Assembly: GCA_947301965.1 (NCBI GenBank)
Contig: CAMYUM010000010.1
Span: forward strand, 1-55,052
Origin: an uncultured Azospirillum sp.
Lineage (GTDB): Bacteria > Pseudomonadota > Alphaproteobacteria > RF32 > CAG-239
Reading direction: 5' to 3'
Length of the DNA stretch: 55,052 bases
Shown: piece after piece, positions 39,561-47,850 of the stretch
Position numbering within the stretch: the first letter of the stretch is position 1
Layout: every line of letters starts with the position of its first letter
Program-made: the position numbers and the translations under genes
The notes under the pieces: generated by a model
What the model was told of the DNA's origin: nothing
Seen by the model: the letters and a program-made list of their open reading frames with translations, nothing else
Database searches by the model: none

Positions 39561-39582
39561 ACATACATTCTAGTAGGTATGT
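39561..39582. promoter_or_regulatory. TetR/AcrR-type operator
   Basis: Inverted repeat ACATAC-(10)-GTATGT with CTAG at the centre (39561-39582). It lies in the leader/promoter of the TetR gene and resembles the AcrR operator half-sites of enterobacteria (ACATACATT/AATGTATGT). On the minus strand it overlaps possible -10 elements (TATACA/TACATA), as expected for repression. Confidence 0.65.
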
Positions 39583-39654
39583 ATATCTTTTTTCAAAATA
39601 ATACAAGCAAAAAATGTGTAGCTACCGCATTTTTTTGTTTATTTTAATCTAAAA

Positions 39655-39669
39655 CCTAATATAATTAGG
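39655..39669. promoter_or_regulatory. aquaporin -10 region inside an inverted repeat
   Basis: CCTAAT-ATA-ATTAGG is a 15-base inverted repeat that encloses a perfect -10, TATAAT (39660-39665), 33 bases before the aquaporin start. The -35 is weak (TTGTTT, 39635-39640, spacer 19). The repeat may be a regulator site. Confidence 0.45.
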
Positions 39670-39697
39670 GCGTTATAACAATTTGGAGGACTAGTCT

Positions 39698-40384
39698 ATG
39701 AAAAAATACATTGCCGAATTATTTGGCACATTTGTACTTGTTTTCATCGGTTGCGGAACAGTCGTATTTTCCGGCCCTGCCGTTGGAAACATCGGTATAG
39801 CGTTTGCTTTCGGTCTGGCAGTTATGGCTATGGCTTATGCTATCGGTCCGGTTTCGGGTGCACATGTAAACCCTGCCGTAACCCTCGGCGTATATAGTGC
39901 CGGACGTATGTCAGGCAAAGACACTCTCGGCTACATCATTTTCCAATTTATCGGGGCTACTCTTGCTGCCGCCGTTTTAATCATTATGGTAACAGGTCGT
40001 GCTTCCGGTTTTGATATTTTGATTGATGGCCTCGGTCAAAACGGATGGGGCGCAGGTTACGCTGATGAATACAATGTTTGGTCTGCCCTGCTCTTTGAGT
40101 TTATTGCCACATTCATTTTTGTAAAAGTAATTTTGCACACTACAGCAGCTGATCTCAAAATCGCCGGTGTAGTAATCGGTCTTACTTTGGTTGTACTCCA
40201 CATCCTCGGTCTTCCGATTACCGGTGTATCGGTCAACCCTGCCCGTAGCTTCGGTCCGGCCGTATTTGTCGGCGGTATTGCCCTAAAACAGTTGTGGCTG
40301 TTCTTGGTAGTTCCTGCCGTTGCCGGAATTGTTGCCGGTTTAGGTTGCCGTTTTTGCCCCTGCTGCAAAAGCTGCAAAAAATAA
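39698..40384 (+). CDS. aqpZ: aquaporin (AqpZ-like MIP family channel)
   Basis: A 228-aa six-helix channel. The two NPA motifs are intact (GAHVNPAVTLG, residues 58-60; SVNPARSFGPA, 180-182). His168 occupies the aromatic/Arg filter position of water-selective channels, which favours water over glycerol; a Val sits where E. coli AqpZ has Thr183. The C-terminus is unusual: CRFCPCCKSCKK, five cysteines in 12 residues, possibly cytoplasmic. GGAGG precedes the ATG. It is divergent from the TetR-controlled pump. Confidence 0.93.
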   Translation: MKKYIAELFGTFVLVFIGCGTVVFSGPAVGNIGIAFAFGLAVMAMAYAIGPVSGAHVNPAVTLGVYSAGRMSGKDTLGYIIFQFIGATLAAAVLIIMVTGRASGFDILIDGLGQNGWGAGYADEYNVWSALLFEFIATFIFVKVILHTTAADLKIAGVVIGLTLVVLHILGLPITGVSVNPARSFGPAVFVGGIALKQLWLFLVVPAVAGIVAGLGCRFCPCCKSCKK

Positions 40385-40408
40385 TAGGCAATAATTATCA
40401 CATAGAAA

Positions 40409-40436
40409 AAGCCTCGTAAATCGCGGGGCTTTTTTA
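40409..40436 (+). terminator. aquaporin terminator
   Basis: Stem AAAAGCCTCG/CGGGGCTTTT followed by a T run, 25 bases after the stop. Confidence 0.82.
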
Positions 40437-40505
40437 TTATAAAATTTATTTTGAATTTATTTTTTAGTATGTTATACTATCTCCGAATTTTGGGAGTAAA
40501 AAGCA

Positions 40506-41264
40506 ATGAAAAACGAAGAAATTAAAAAGAAGCTTGAAAAACTGTCTCTGTTATTCCAACAGTTGAAGGCACTTCGTGACTCACAGGGAGAAGAACTCAG
40601 CCCTGAAGAGGAGGATTTACTGTCCCATGCCGAACTTCTTGAAGAAGCTCTCAAAAACTATATGTATCAATTTGGTCTGTCTATTTATCGCAACAAAAAA
40701 GGCAAACGCTTTTTCAAAAAATTCATTCATGATGAAGACGAGGTTCGCGGTTTTGATGAGTTGGAACCTCAATGTTTTGAGTTTGTTGAAGGACACCCGA
40801 GTTTCTTACAGCGTATTCTTGAGTACAAACCGGCAGACCATCTGCTTATGAACTACAGCATTGAAGACACTGTTGATCAGCTTTATACCAAAGATCCTCA
40901 CATGGTCGACATTTTTGATGAGCTTGTTAATGAAGAAGCTCAACATTATATGGCTGCTATTTACAACACCAAACTTGATGCTCAAATTGAAAAGACTTTT
41001 GAAATTGAAAACGAGATCAAGACACCAGAAATTAATATTGAACTTGATGCCCCCAATATTGAAGTCAAAGATATTGAAAAAGAACTTGCCCCCAAAAAGA
41101 CCAGAGCAGCGACAACCAAAACACCTGCCAACAAGCGCGCCAGAGTTACCAAAAGCTCACGCGACGGTTTCGGTTGCGGCAAAGATAATGTTAAGAAAAA
41201 AACAACTACCAAAACCCGCCCTGCTGCGGTCAAAATCAAAAAAGACAACGGCAATGAACTTTAA
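40506..41264 (+). CDS. unknown protein, 252 aa, with basic histone-like tail
   Basis: Not recognised. The first 60 residues are a charged helix or coiled coil (KKKLEKLSLLFQQLKALRDSQGEELSPEEEDLLSHAELLEEAL). The middle is acidic/aromatic (DELEPQCFEFVEGHPSFLQRILEYKPADHLL). An acidic, proline-spaced segment follows (about 175-200). The final 55 residues are rich in Lys, Thr, Arg and Ala (KKTRAATTKTPANKRARVTK... KKKTTTKTRPAA), like H1-type nucleic-acid-binding tails. DNA or RNA association is an inference from this tail. It is a single gene with an AGT-rich leader and its own terminator. Confidence 0.7.
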   Translation: MKNEEIKKKLEKLSLLFQQLKALRDSQGEELSPEEEDLLSHAELLEEALKNYMYQFGLSIYRNKKGKRFFKKFIHDEDEVRGFDELEPQCFEFVEGHPSFLQRILEYKPADHLLMNYSIEDTVDQLYTKDPHMVDIFDELVNEEAQHYMAAIYNTKLDAQIEKTFEIENEIKTPEINIELDAPNIEVKDIEKELAPKKTRAATTKTPANKRARVTKSSRDGFGCGKDNVKKKTTTKTRPAAVKIKKDNGNEL

Positions 41265-41265
41265 C

Positions 41266-41292
41266 AAAAAGGCACTCCACGGTGCCTTTTTT
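41266..41292. terminator. bidirectional terminator between the basic-tail gene and tsaC/sua5
   Basis: Stem AAAAGGCAC/GTGCCTTTT with a six-base loop and flanking A/T runs between two converging genes. It overlaps the stop of the sua5 gene. Confidence 0.85.
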
Positions 41293-42238
41293 ATTTTGCA
41301 TAAGAAGCTCGTCTTATCCGGTCATTTATTGCTAAACCCAAACCTTCTTCAGGTATCGGGGCTATGGCTATTCCTTTTTCTCCGGCCATATCGTCGGCCA
41401 ACCGCATATAAGCAAACAAATTCGCCGCCGCCTCACACAAATCACCATTCACACTCAAATTGAGATCTGCACGTTCGCTATAACCAAAACCGATGTAAAA
41501 TTCGTCATCTTCCGGCTCTACAACATTTATACGAAAACGATGCTCCGGTGCATAGTGCCGCAACATTTGCCCCGGAGAAGTCGGCTTGTTCGGATCTCCG
41601 TGCGAAATAATCACCGGCTCGTGCAAAAATGCTTCAATGTCTTCTTTGGGCACACCGCCGGCACGCAACAAAAACACATCTTTGCCGGTAACATCAATAA
41701 TTGTTGATTCCACTCCGACTGCACATTTTCCGCCATCTAAAATCATATCAACTTTGTTGCCCAAACTATCGGCCACATGCTCTGCCGTTGTCGGGCTTAT
41801 GGTCTGTGACCTGTTGGCCGAAGGTGCAACAATCGGCACTCCACTCAAACGTATCAATTCCAGTGCTACCGGATGGTTCGGCATTCTGACAGTTGCTGTC
41901 GGCAAGCCTGCGCAAGCCAAATCAATCGCCGTATTATGCTCTTTCCTTTTCAGCACCATTGTAAAAGGCCCCGGCCAAAACTTGTGCGCCAGAGCCAATG
42001 CACGCTCGTCTGTTTCAACATACTCTTTCAAAAAATCAATATCGGCAATATGTGAAATCAGCGGATTAAAAGTAGGCCTGCCCTTAGCCTCAAAAATACT
42101 CGCCACTGCTTTGGCATCGTAAACATTTGCCCCCAAACCATAAACCGTCTCGGTCGGGAAAGCTACCAAGCCGCCGTCCTTTATTATTTGTGCGGCTTTT
42201 TGCAAATTATCGGGATTAATCGGATAAATATTAGACAT
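41291..42238 (-). CDS. L-threonylcarbamoyladenylate synthase, Sua5 type
   Basis: Makes threonylcarbamoyl-AMP for the t6A37 modification of tRNAs. The 315-aa protein has a YrdC/TsaC domain (FPTETVYGLGANVYDA, KRKEHNTAIDLA, VRMPNHPVAL and APSANRS) and a C-terminal Sua5 domain (SPGQMLRHYAPEHRFRI), so it is the long two-domain form. It follows the HNH-like gene with a 3-base gap. Confidence 0.93.
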   Translation of the reverse strand: MSNIYPINPDNLQKAAQIIKDGGLVAFPTETVYGLGANVYDAKAVASIFEAKGRPTFNPLISHIADIDFLKEYVETDERALALAHKFWPGPFTMVLKRKEHNTAIDLACAGLPTATVRMPNHPVALELIRLSGVPIVAPSANRSQTISPTTAEHVADSLGNKVDMILDGGKCAVGVESTIIDVTGKDVFLLRAGGVPKEDIEAFLHEPVIISHGDPNKPTSPGQMLRHYAPEHRFRINVVEPEDDEFYIGFGYSERADLNLSVNGDLCEAAANLFAYMRLADDMAGEKGIAIAPIPEEGLGLAINDRIRRASYAK

Positions 42239-42241
42239 TTT

Positions 42242-43342
42242 TTATTTACGCCCACCGTTTTTATTTACATATGTCGGCAGCGACTTACCGCTTTTACCGT
42301 TAGGCACATCAACACTTTGCACAAAGGTTTCAATCTTGTTCAAATATACCAAATTGTTACCATGCGGTTGCGGCGGCATAATTTTTCGTTGCGGATTGTC
42401 AAAATCATGCACAATATAATGCTCAAAATCAAGCATTGCCACACAATATCTTGGCAACAAAATCTTTTCATACCCAATCATTCCGTCTTCCATCTCAACC
42501 CGACGTTCCAATTTATGTTTAAGACGATGAATACTATCCTCAACAAGCGCCAATCGAGGGGGATCATTCACTTCTGCATAAGATGCAATATTATTCGGAC
42601 AATACACCGGCTCTTTATGATCAATTCCAAAACCGGGGCCGGTAATAATCTGCCCTTTATATTCAAACTCAAAACTGTTGGCACAGCCTTTGGTATACAT
42701 GTTTTCAATCAATCTGTCCACATACGCCGGATGCACTCCGTTGTCACGTAAAAGAGTATAAAAATCCTGTTCGTTCTCGCGGATAAATACTTTTACAAAG
42801 CCCTCTTTTTCACGATATTTTACAAAATCGTCATAACAAAACTCTTTTATAAAATCTCTAAAATCGGATATCCCCATATTAACAATAACATTGGGTGAAA
42901 TCCCTTTAGACACCAAATTCAAAAGCAATGGATATTCTACCGCCTCATAGCTTTTATAGCCCTTCATCTCGCGCTCATATATGGACTCTTTCAGTGCCTG
43001 GCGATACATGGACATTCCGAACATTTTATCACGTTTTGTTTTTTTCTTTTTCAGTGCTTCAACATATTCCGGTGACAAATATTCGCTGACAACATCTGAA
43101 ATACGACCGTTACAGTCATCTCTTATGCAATGTTTATGCTCGGGCGAAATCGGGTTTTCCGGCGTAACAATCAATGAGCAATTATTGTTAATCACGTATC
43201 TTCTGAGCATACTGACCAAGCGTCTTTTGTCGTCATCACTGGCATTAGACGTCAAAATCTTCATTGCTCCGTCCAGAACGATCTCGGCGTGCTCTCTGTT
43301 ACGCCTTGCTTCAACCAGATCTTTTCTTGTTTTATTGCCCAC
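42242..43342 (-). CDS. unknown 366-aa protein with weak HNH-like motif
   Basis: No family is recognised. It is soluble and highly charged, with an N-terminal helical region (KTRKDLVEARRNREHAEIVL), a KKKKTKRDK stretch near residue 100 and a C-terminal half rich in aromatic residues. GPGFGIDHKEPVYCP, then NDPPRLALVEDSIHRLKH, has the spacing of a His-Asn-His nuclease core (IDH, N, H), but only one of the usual zinc cysteines is apparent. Nuclease function is therefore a weak inference. The start is GTG 43342 with AAGGAAG before it. It is co-transcribed with sua5. Confidence 0.65.
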   Translation of the reverse strand: MGNKTRKDLVEARRNREHAEIVLDGAMKILTSNASDDDKRRLVSMLRRYVINNNCSLIVTPENPISPEHKHCIRDDCNGRISDVVSEYLSPEYVEALKKKKTKRDKMFGMSMYRQALKESIYEREMKGYKSYEAVEYPLLLNLVSKGISPNVIVNMGISDFRDFIKEFCYDDFVKYREKEGFVKVFIRENEQDFYTLLRDNGVHPAYVDRLIENMYTKGCANSFEFEYKGQIITGPGFGIDHKEPVYCPNNIASYAEVNDPPRLALVEDSIHRLKHKLERRVEMEDGMIGYEKILLPRYCVAMLDFEHYIVHDFDNPQRKIMPPQPHGNNLVYLNKIETFVQSVDVPNGKSGKSLPTYVNKNGGRK

Positions 43343-43459
43343 GATTGCTTCCTTTTCTTAAATTTTGTCCAGAGTATACTCTCTTTTTTTGCAAATGTCT
43401 AAACTTTTATTTAAGCTTTTCGCATTTATAATATACCAATCAATTAAAAGGAGTAAAAC

Positions 43460-44923
43460 ATGGTAGAGTTTATATTTAACAGTACAAAATCCGCTCTCAA
43501 GAGCGACGTAAACGTTGTTTTAGCCGCATCAGCATCATTCAAATATGACGGCTTCTGCAATGACCAAACCCTATCTGCCCTAAAATCTGCGGTAAAAGAA
43601 GCGAAGTTTAGCGGTGAACTTGATAGTACCACCTCAGTATATGACGGCAAAAAACGAACTATTTTATCAGGTATTGGACAAACCCCGTCTCTGCTTGATC
43701 TGCAAACCTTAGGCGGAAAATTATACAAACAAATCAACAAGTTTGAAAAAGTTACTGTTATTGTGCCATCTTTCCCGAAAAGCAAGTTGTCTTCTTCAGA
43801 CATTGCCTGCAACATAGCTTTTGGTATTGAACTGGCCTCATACCGATTCGATAAATATTTTACCACTAAAAAGGCCGAGGATTTTCCCAAACTTGAAACT
43901 GTTGAGTTCGTTTCCATATCAGAAAAAATCTCTGCCAAAGATTATAACAACCTGCGTTCTGTTGCCAACGCCGTGCGCTATGCCCGAGACCTTTCCAACG
44001 AACCGGCCAACTACTTAACCCCTGAAGTTTTTGCCGCTGACATTAAACGTCTTGAATATCTGGGCTTAAAAGTCAAAATTCTTGAAGAAAAAGAGATTCG
44101 CGCCCAAGGCATGAATATGTTGCTGTCAGTCTCTCAAGGCTCGCACAACACACCGCGTGTTGTCGTTATCCGCTGGGAAGGCGCACCAAAATCATCTAAA
44201 CCCGAGCTCGGCTTAATCGGTAAAGGTGTAACTTTTGACTCCGGTGGTATCTCGCTCAAACCGTCAAACGGCATGGGCGACATGAAGAGTGATATGACCG
44301 GCGCCGCCGTAGTTGTTGCCACAATGAAAGCTGCCGCTCTTTGCAAAGTCAAACAAAACATTACCGCCATTGTCGGCTTGGTTGAAAACATGCCTTCAGG
44401 TCACGCCTCTCGCCCCGGAGATGTTGTGTCTTCAATGTCCGGGCAAACGGTAGAAATCATCAATACTGATGCTGAAGGACGTTTAGTCTTGGGTGATTGC
44501 CTCTGGTATTTGCAACAAAAATATAAATCACAAGTTTTAATCGACGTTGCCACCCTGACCGGTGCAACCGCACGTACATTTGGTTTTGAATATGCAGGAC
44601 TGTTCAGCAACACCGACAATCTCGCCAACGACCTTTATGCCAAAGGTTTAGAAACCGGCGAAAAACTCTGGCGTTTACCGGTGACCAAAGAATATGACAA
44701 GATGATTGACTCTGACATTGCCGACATCAAAAACTGCGGCACCGGTACTGCCGGCGGTATTCTGGCCGCATGCTTTTTACAACGTTTTGTAAAACCCGAA
44801 AACAATTGGGCTCACCTTGACATTGCCGGTGTTTATAATGACGAGAAAGGTCATCCTCTCACCCCAAAAGGTGCAACCGGTTGGGGTGTACGCCTGTTGA
44901 CCAAGTTTATCAACTGCTACTAG
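43460..44923 (+). CDS. pepA: leucyl aminopeptidase PepA (M17)
   Basis: Cytosolic zinc/manganese aminopeptidase, 487 aa. The C-terminal catalytic domain has GLIGKGVTFDSGGISLKPS with metal-binding Lys and Asp, DMTGAAVV and the signature NTDAEGRLVLGD with its catalytic Arg; LIDVATLTGA is also typical. The N-terminal macro-like domain is divergent, as usual. AAAAGGAG precedes the ATG. Confidence 0.96.
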   Translation: MVEFIFNSTKSALKSDVNVVLAASASFKYDGFCNDQTLSALKSAVKEAKFSGELDSTTSVYDGKKRTILSGIGQTPSLLDLQTLGGKLYKQINKFEKVTVIVPSFPKSKLSSSDIACNIAFGIELASYRFDKYFTTKKAEDFPKLETVEFVSISEKISAKDYNNLRSVANAVRYARDLSNEPANYLTPEVFAADIKRLEYLGLKVKILEEKEIRAQGMNMLLSVSQGSHNTPRVVVIRWEGAPKSSKPELGLIGKGVTFDSGGISLKPSNGMGDMKSDMTGAAVVVATMKAAALCKVKQNITAIVGLVENMPSGHASRPGDVVSSMSGQTVEIINTDAEGRLVLGDCLWYLQQKYKSQVLIDVATLTGATARTFGFEYAGLFSNTDNLANDLYAKGLETGEKLWRLPVTKEYDKMIDSDIADIKNCGTGTAGGILAACFLQRFVKPENNWAHLDIAGVYNDEKGHPLTPKGATGWGVRLLTKFINCY

Positions 44924-44937
44924 ATCAACAAAGAAAC

Positions 44938-44977
44938 AAAAAGCTTGTTTCTGCCCAGGCAGAGACAAGCTTTTTAT
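44938..44977. terminator. long-stem terminator after pepA
   Basis: Seventeen-pair stem AAAAGCTTGTTTCTGCC/GGCAGAGACAAGCTTTT (one G-T pair) with T residues after it. The A run on the other side lets it also serve the small minus-strand gene that ends at 44995. Confidence 0.9.
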
Positions 44978-44994
44978 TTAAGCATAAAATAATT

Positions 44995-45126
44995 TCACAA
45001 TCCGGCAAGTTTGCGCATAAGACGTTTTTCAACATGCTCAACACCTATTGCAAAAACCGCCACAATCGTCGTCAGTACTGCGATGCATCCGGCAACTACA
45101 AGTACAGGCTTGTTCTTTTTATTCAT
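44995..45126 (-). CDS. 43-aa single-pass membrane peptide, SD-less
   Basis: A small open frame reading MNKKNKPVLVVAGCIAVLTT then a hydrophobic helix (to about residue 28) and a charged tail (EHVEKRLMRKLAGL). The basic start, one membrane segment and basic end suggest an inner-membrane microprotein. It has an excellent promoter and a terminator, so it is probably expressed, yet there is no Shine-Dalgarno (leader ATTATTAATTTTCAACT). This layout is shared with four larger orphan genes in the window. Function unknown. Confidence 0.55.
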   Translation of the reverse strand: MNKKNKPVLVVAGCIAVLTTIVAVFAIGVEHVEKRLMRKLAGL

Positions 45127-45158
45127 AGTTGAAAATTAATAATTTCATTAAGGCTTTC

Positions 45159-45186
45159 AATATAAACCGCATGGTTGTTTTGTCAA
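45159..45186 (-). promoter_or_regulatory. promoter of the 43-aa peptide gene
   Basis: Minus strand -35 TTGACA (45181-45186), 16-nt spacer and -10 TATATT (45159-45164), giving a leader of about 25-30 nt. The stretch 45187-45282 shows no further gene. Confidence 0.65.
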
Positions 45187-45282
45187 TCATGTTGTTTTCA
45201 ACGTTTCATTATTTCCTTACATTTTAAAATTGCTACTTCCACCACCACAAACGCTTGCCAAGGATATAGGGGGAAGAATTTG

Positions 45283-47715
45283 TTAATATATATTTTCTCT
45301 TTCCCATAGAAGCAAACCAGAATCTACCAATTGTTTATTTATTTTCTTCGCTAATATATCTCGTGCATCGAAAAATTTTTCAAAAATAGGTAAATACTCC
45401 GAATTTATGACATATTTTATCGTATTACGACCAAAACCTCTAGTTCCCTTCGTTGTTTTAGTTTTTGTAATTCTTGTATCATTTTCGGTTTCTAATTCAC
45501 TAAATGTTGAAGTATCTTTGCCCATAATAGCATTAGTTACATCATAAAAGCTATCATTCCAATCCTTATTAGAATATTCCTTATTCCGATGATAAAATTT
45601 AAATATTTCAAGTGCAGCATTGTATAAATTTTTTGCTTCTTCTGAAAATTCAAACTGTTTAAGCCATTCTCTAAAATCAAAAGGCTTATCATGTAAATCA
45701 TTTGAAAATAAATCATTTCCAAATGATTTAGGAAACAAAACGTTTAGATCATTTTTATCGCAATCTAATTCTTCTGCAGAAAACGGCATAATATAATTTT
45801 TATCGTCTTTATTTGTAAATTGATTATTCTTATAAAATAATGAAAAAATTATTGAATCGCTAAATAATTCTAAAGAAATATCCTCAATACTGCCTTTGTA
45901 ACAGTGATAGTTTCTTTCAAAATATTTTGCATGTGTATTGAAACTTATTCCTTTTGATAACAAAACATATTTTAAATTATTTGTTGTAATTTTATTATCT
46001 TTTTCCTTTCCTCCATTGCCTATAACCAACACATGGGTTAAATAGCTCCATTGTCCTAGAATTGTCCCTGTCATATTATTTTTAATTTCTTTTTCTATTG
46101 ATTTCATTAAATACGGCTTGGTGACATTATAATTGTAAGTTTTTATATATTCTAAATTATCTGTTTTTTCGTTAATTTCATATCTATCAGCAGGGATGCA
46201 ATCGTCATTAAATTCATATCCATCATTTTTATCAAAAATTACTTGACTTATTGGCCACTCTGATAACAAGAAAGTTGTTTTTGCATTGCTAAAGATATGG
46301 GATTTAATTTTATATTCACTGTTTATATAATTCATCCTTTCATCTCTGAAGAAACTTTCCATTGTATAATAAAAAACAATAACTTCAGGATTTAATTTTA
46401 AGACTTTATTAAAAAACTCAATTGCCAAATTGTTTTTAAAACCTGTTTTATTCTGGTATGGTGGATTCATCACAATCATTAACTTGCGATTTTCTCGCTT
46501 ACAAATGTCATTGATATCTAATAAACTACCTTTATATTTAAACTTTGGATGTTCATCATTTTCTAAATAATCAAATTTAACAGAATTTTCAAATCCTTTA
46601 ATTTTGCACGTGTCGACATCCATCTGTTCAAGCGTTGAAAGATAACAGTACTCTTTATAATCCTTTCCAAATTGGTTTTCGAGATTGCCAACACCAGCAC
46701 ATGGATCAAATACTATAAAATCATTCATATTGTAATACCGTGCAAGAATTTCATTTTGTTTTTCTACAAAACAAGTAGGAGTATATTCGCCACCAGTATC
46801 TCTTCTATATTTATCAGAGTAAAGTCTATCACTTCTTTCGATAATTTTAAGAAATTCATGTTTTTCAGGGGGCCTTTTATATTTTTTCCAGAATTCTTGG
46901 TATTTTTCAGAATTTTTGATAGTATAATATGTTGATCTATATTTACCTTCATATTTAATACCGTCTACTTGGCTATTAGAATTATATACTATGGAATACT
47001 TGCTTAAATTAGTTCCTTCTCTGATTAAATCATTTTCTGTATCAACTTCACGAGTTCCTGTTTTCTCTTTACCAAACAACGTATTTTCTTCAATATCTTC
47101 ATAGAAAGATTTTTTATAAGTTGTTCCATTTAAAATATCTATAAGAAAAAGATTAATTAAATCCTGTTCATCGTTGACATTTTCTCGGAAAGAAATTTCA
47201 TTTTTCCAATGATTGTAAACATTTTCAACATTATCTTCTGTTATGTCAAATTGGACGTCCTGATCTTTTTTTATCCTCTTATATAACTCTACAATTTCTT
47301 CATTTATATACCTTGTTATTTTATTTTTAATACGGTCATTAATCCTGTCTATTGCATCTTTTGTCGGGTGACTTGGTACCTCTGATTTCCAATTAATATC
47401 GTTATTATACATTACACTATTATCAGAACAATCTATAAGTTCGAGAACATCATTTTTTTTATTATCTTGGTAAACAAGAGCAACTCTATTCATAATGCGG
47501 CTTTGTTTTTTATTTGTAATAATTACTTGTGCTAGGGCACTTCTGTACTCAGCATCATTTGTTATGATAAATTTCGTTTCTATGTAAAGAAGAAAATTTC
47601 CCTTTTTATCTTTTAATAAAACATCAACTTTGTTGAGAACATCTAAATCCCAACACCCACTATCAAAGTACTTTTCACAGAAATTCTTTTTGTAATTAAC
47701 TTCTTCAGATTTCAT
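45283..47715 (-). CDS. Type IIG-like restriction-modification protein (nuclease plus N6-adenine methylase)
   Basis: An 810-aa single-chain enzyme. The N-terminus carries a likely PD-(D/E)xK nuclease core (KVDVLLKDKKGNFLLYIETK: Asp, then ExK). After a helical linker comes an N6-adenine methylase with EYTPTCFVEKQNEIL, the SAM-binding motif I DPCAGVGN and catalytic motif IV NPPY. The C-terminal 300 residues are the likely target-recognition region. The combination points to a Type IIG or related self-contained system. The gene is strikingly AT-rich compared with its neighbours, indicating recent transfer. GAGG precedes the ATG. It is divergent from the XRE regulator. Confidence 0.85.
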   Translation of the reverse strand: MKSEEVNYKKNFCEKYFDSGCWDLDVLNKVDVLLKDKKGNFLLYIETKFIITNDAEYRSALAQVIITNKKQSRIMNRVALVYQDNKKNDVLELIDCSDNSVMYNNDINWKSEVPSHPTKDAIDRINDRIKNKITRYINEEIVELYKRIKKDQDVQFDITEDNVENVYNHWKNEISFRENVNDEQDLINLFLIDILNGTTYKKSFYEDIEENTLFGKEKTGTREVDTENDLIREGTNLSKYSIVYNSNSQVDGIKYEGKYRSTYYTIKNSEKYQEFWKKYKRPPEKHEFLKIIERSDRLYSDKYRRDTGGEYTPTCFVEKQNEILARYYNMNDFIVFDPCAGVGNLENQFGKDYKEYCYLSTLEQMDVDTCKIKGFENSVKFDYLENDEHPKFKYKGSLLDINDICKRENRKLMIVMNPPYQNKTGFKNNLAIEFFNKVLKLNPEVIVFYYTMESFFRDERMNYINSEYKIKSHIFSNAKTTFLLSEWPISQVIFDKNDGYEFNDDCIPADRYEINEKTDNLEYIKTYNYNVTKPYLMKSIEKEIKNNMTGTILGQWSYLTHVLVIGNGGKEKDNKITTNNLKYVLLSKGISFNTHAKYFERNYHCYKGSIEDISLELFSDSIIFSLFYKNNQFTNKDDKNYIMPFSAEELDCDKNDLNVLFPKSFGNDLFSNDLHDKPFDFREWLKQFEFSEEAKNLYNAALEIFKFYHRNKEYSNKDWNDSFYDVTNAIMGKDTSTFSELETENDTRITKTKTTKGTRGFGRNTIKYVINSEYLPIFEKFFDARDILAKKINKQLVDSGLLLWERENIY

Positions 47716-47755
47716 ACATTCCTCATCTAGCTATTTTAAAGCTACTTCGCTATTC

Positions 47756-47792
47756 ACTATAGTTAAGTTATTTTACTTAACTATAGTTAAGT
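47756..47792. promoter_or_regulatory. tandem operator with 18-bp perfect palindrome
   Basis: ACTATAGTTAAGT occurs twice, at 47756-47768 and 47780-47792, exactly 24 bases apart. The second copy is part of a perfect palindrome ACTTAACTATAGTTAAGT (47775-47792); the first has only a degenerate left arm. The palindrome centre coincides with the predicted -10 (TATAGT, 47780-47785) of the restriction-modification gene. It lies just upstream of the XRE -35. Confidence 0.75.
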
Positions 47793-47829
47793 AACAAAGT
47801 TTGTCAATCATGATTATCATAATTATATG
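47780..47829. promoter_or_regulatory. divergent promoters sharing one -35 palindrome
   Basis: TTGTCAA (47801-47807) reads as TTGTCA rightward and TTGACA leftward. Leftward: 16-nt spacer and -10 TATAGT (47780-47785) for the restriction-modification gene. Rightward: 17-nt spacer and -10 TATATG (47824-47829) for the XRE gene. Confidence 0.55.
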
Positions 47830-47850
47830 AACATACGAGAAGCATATAAA

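Noticed and set aside
43444-43938. 164-aa minus-strand frame
   Set aside because: Antisense to the N-terminal half of pepA, with no independent support.
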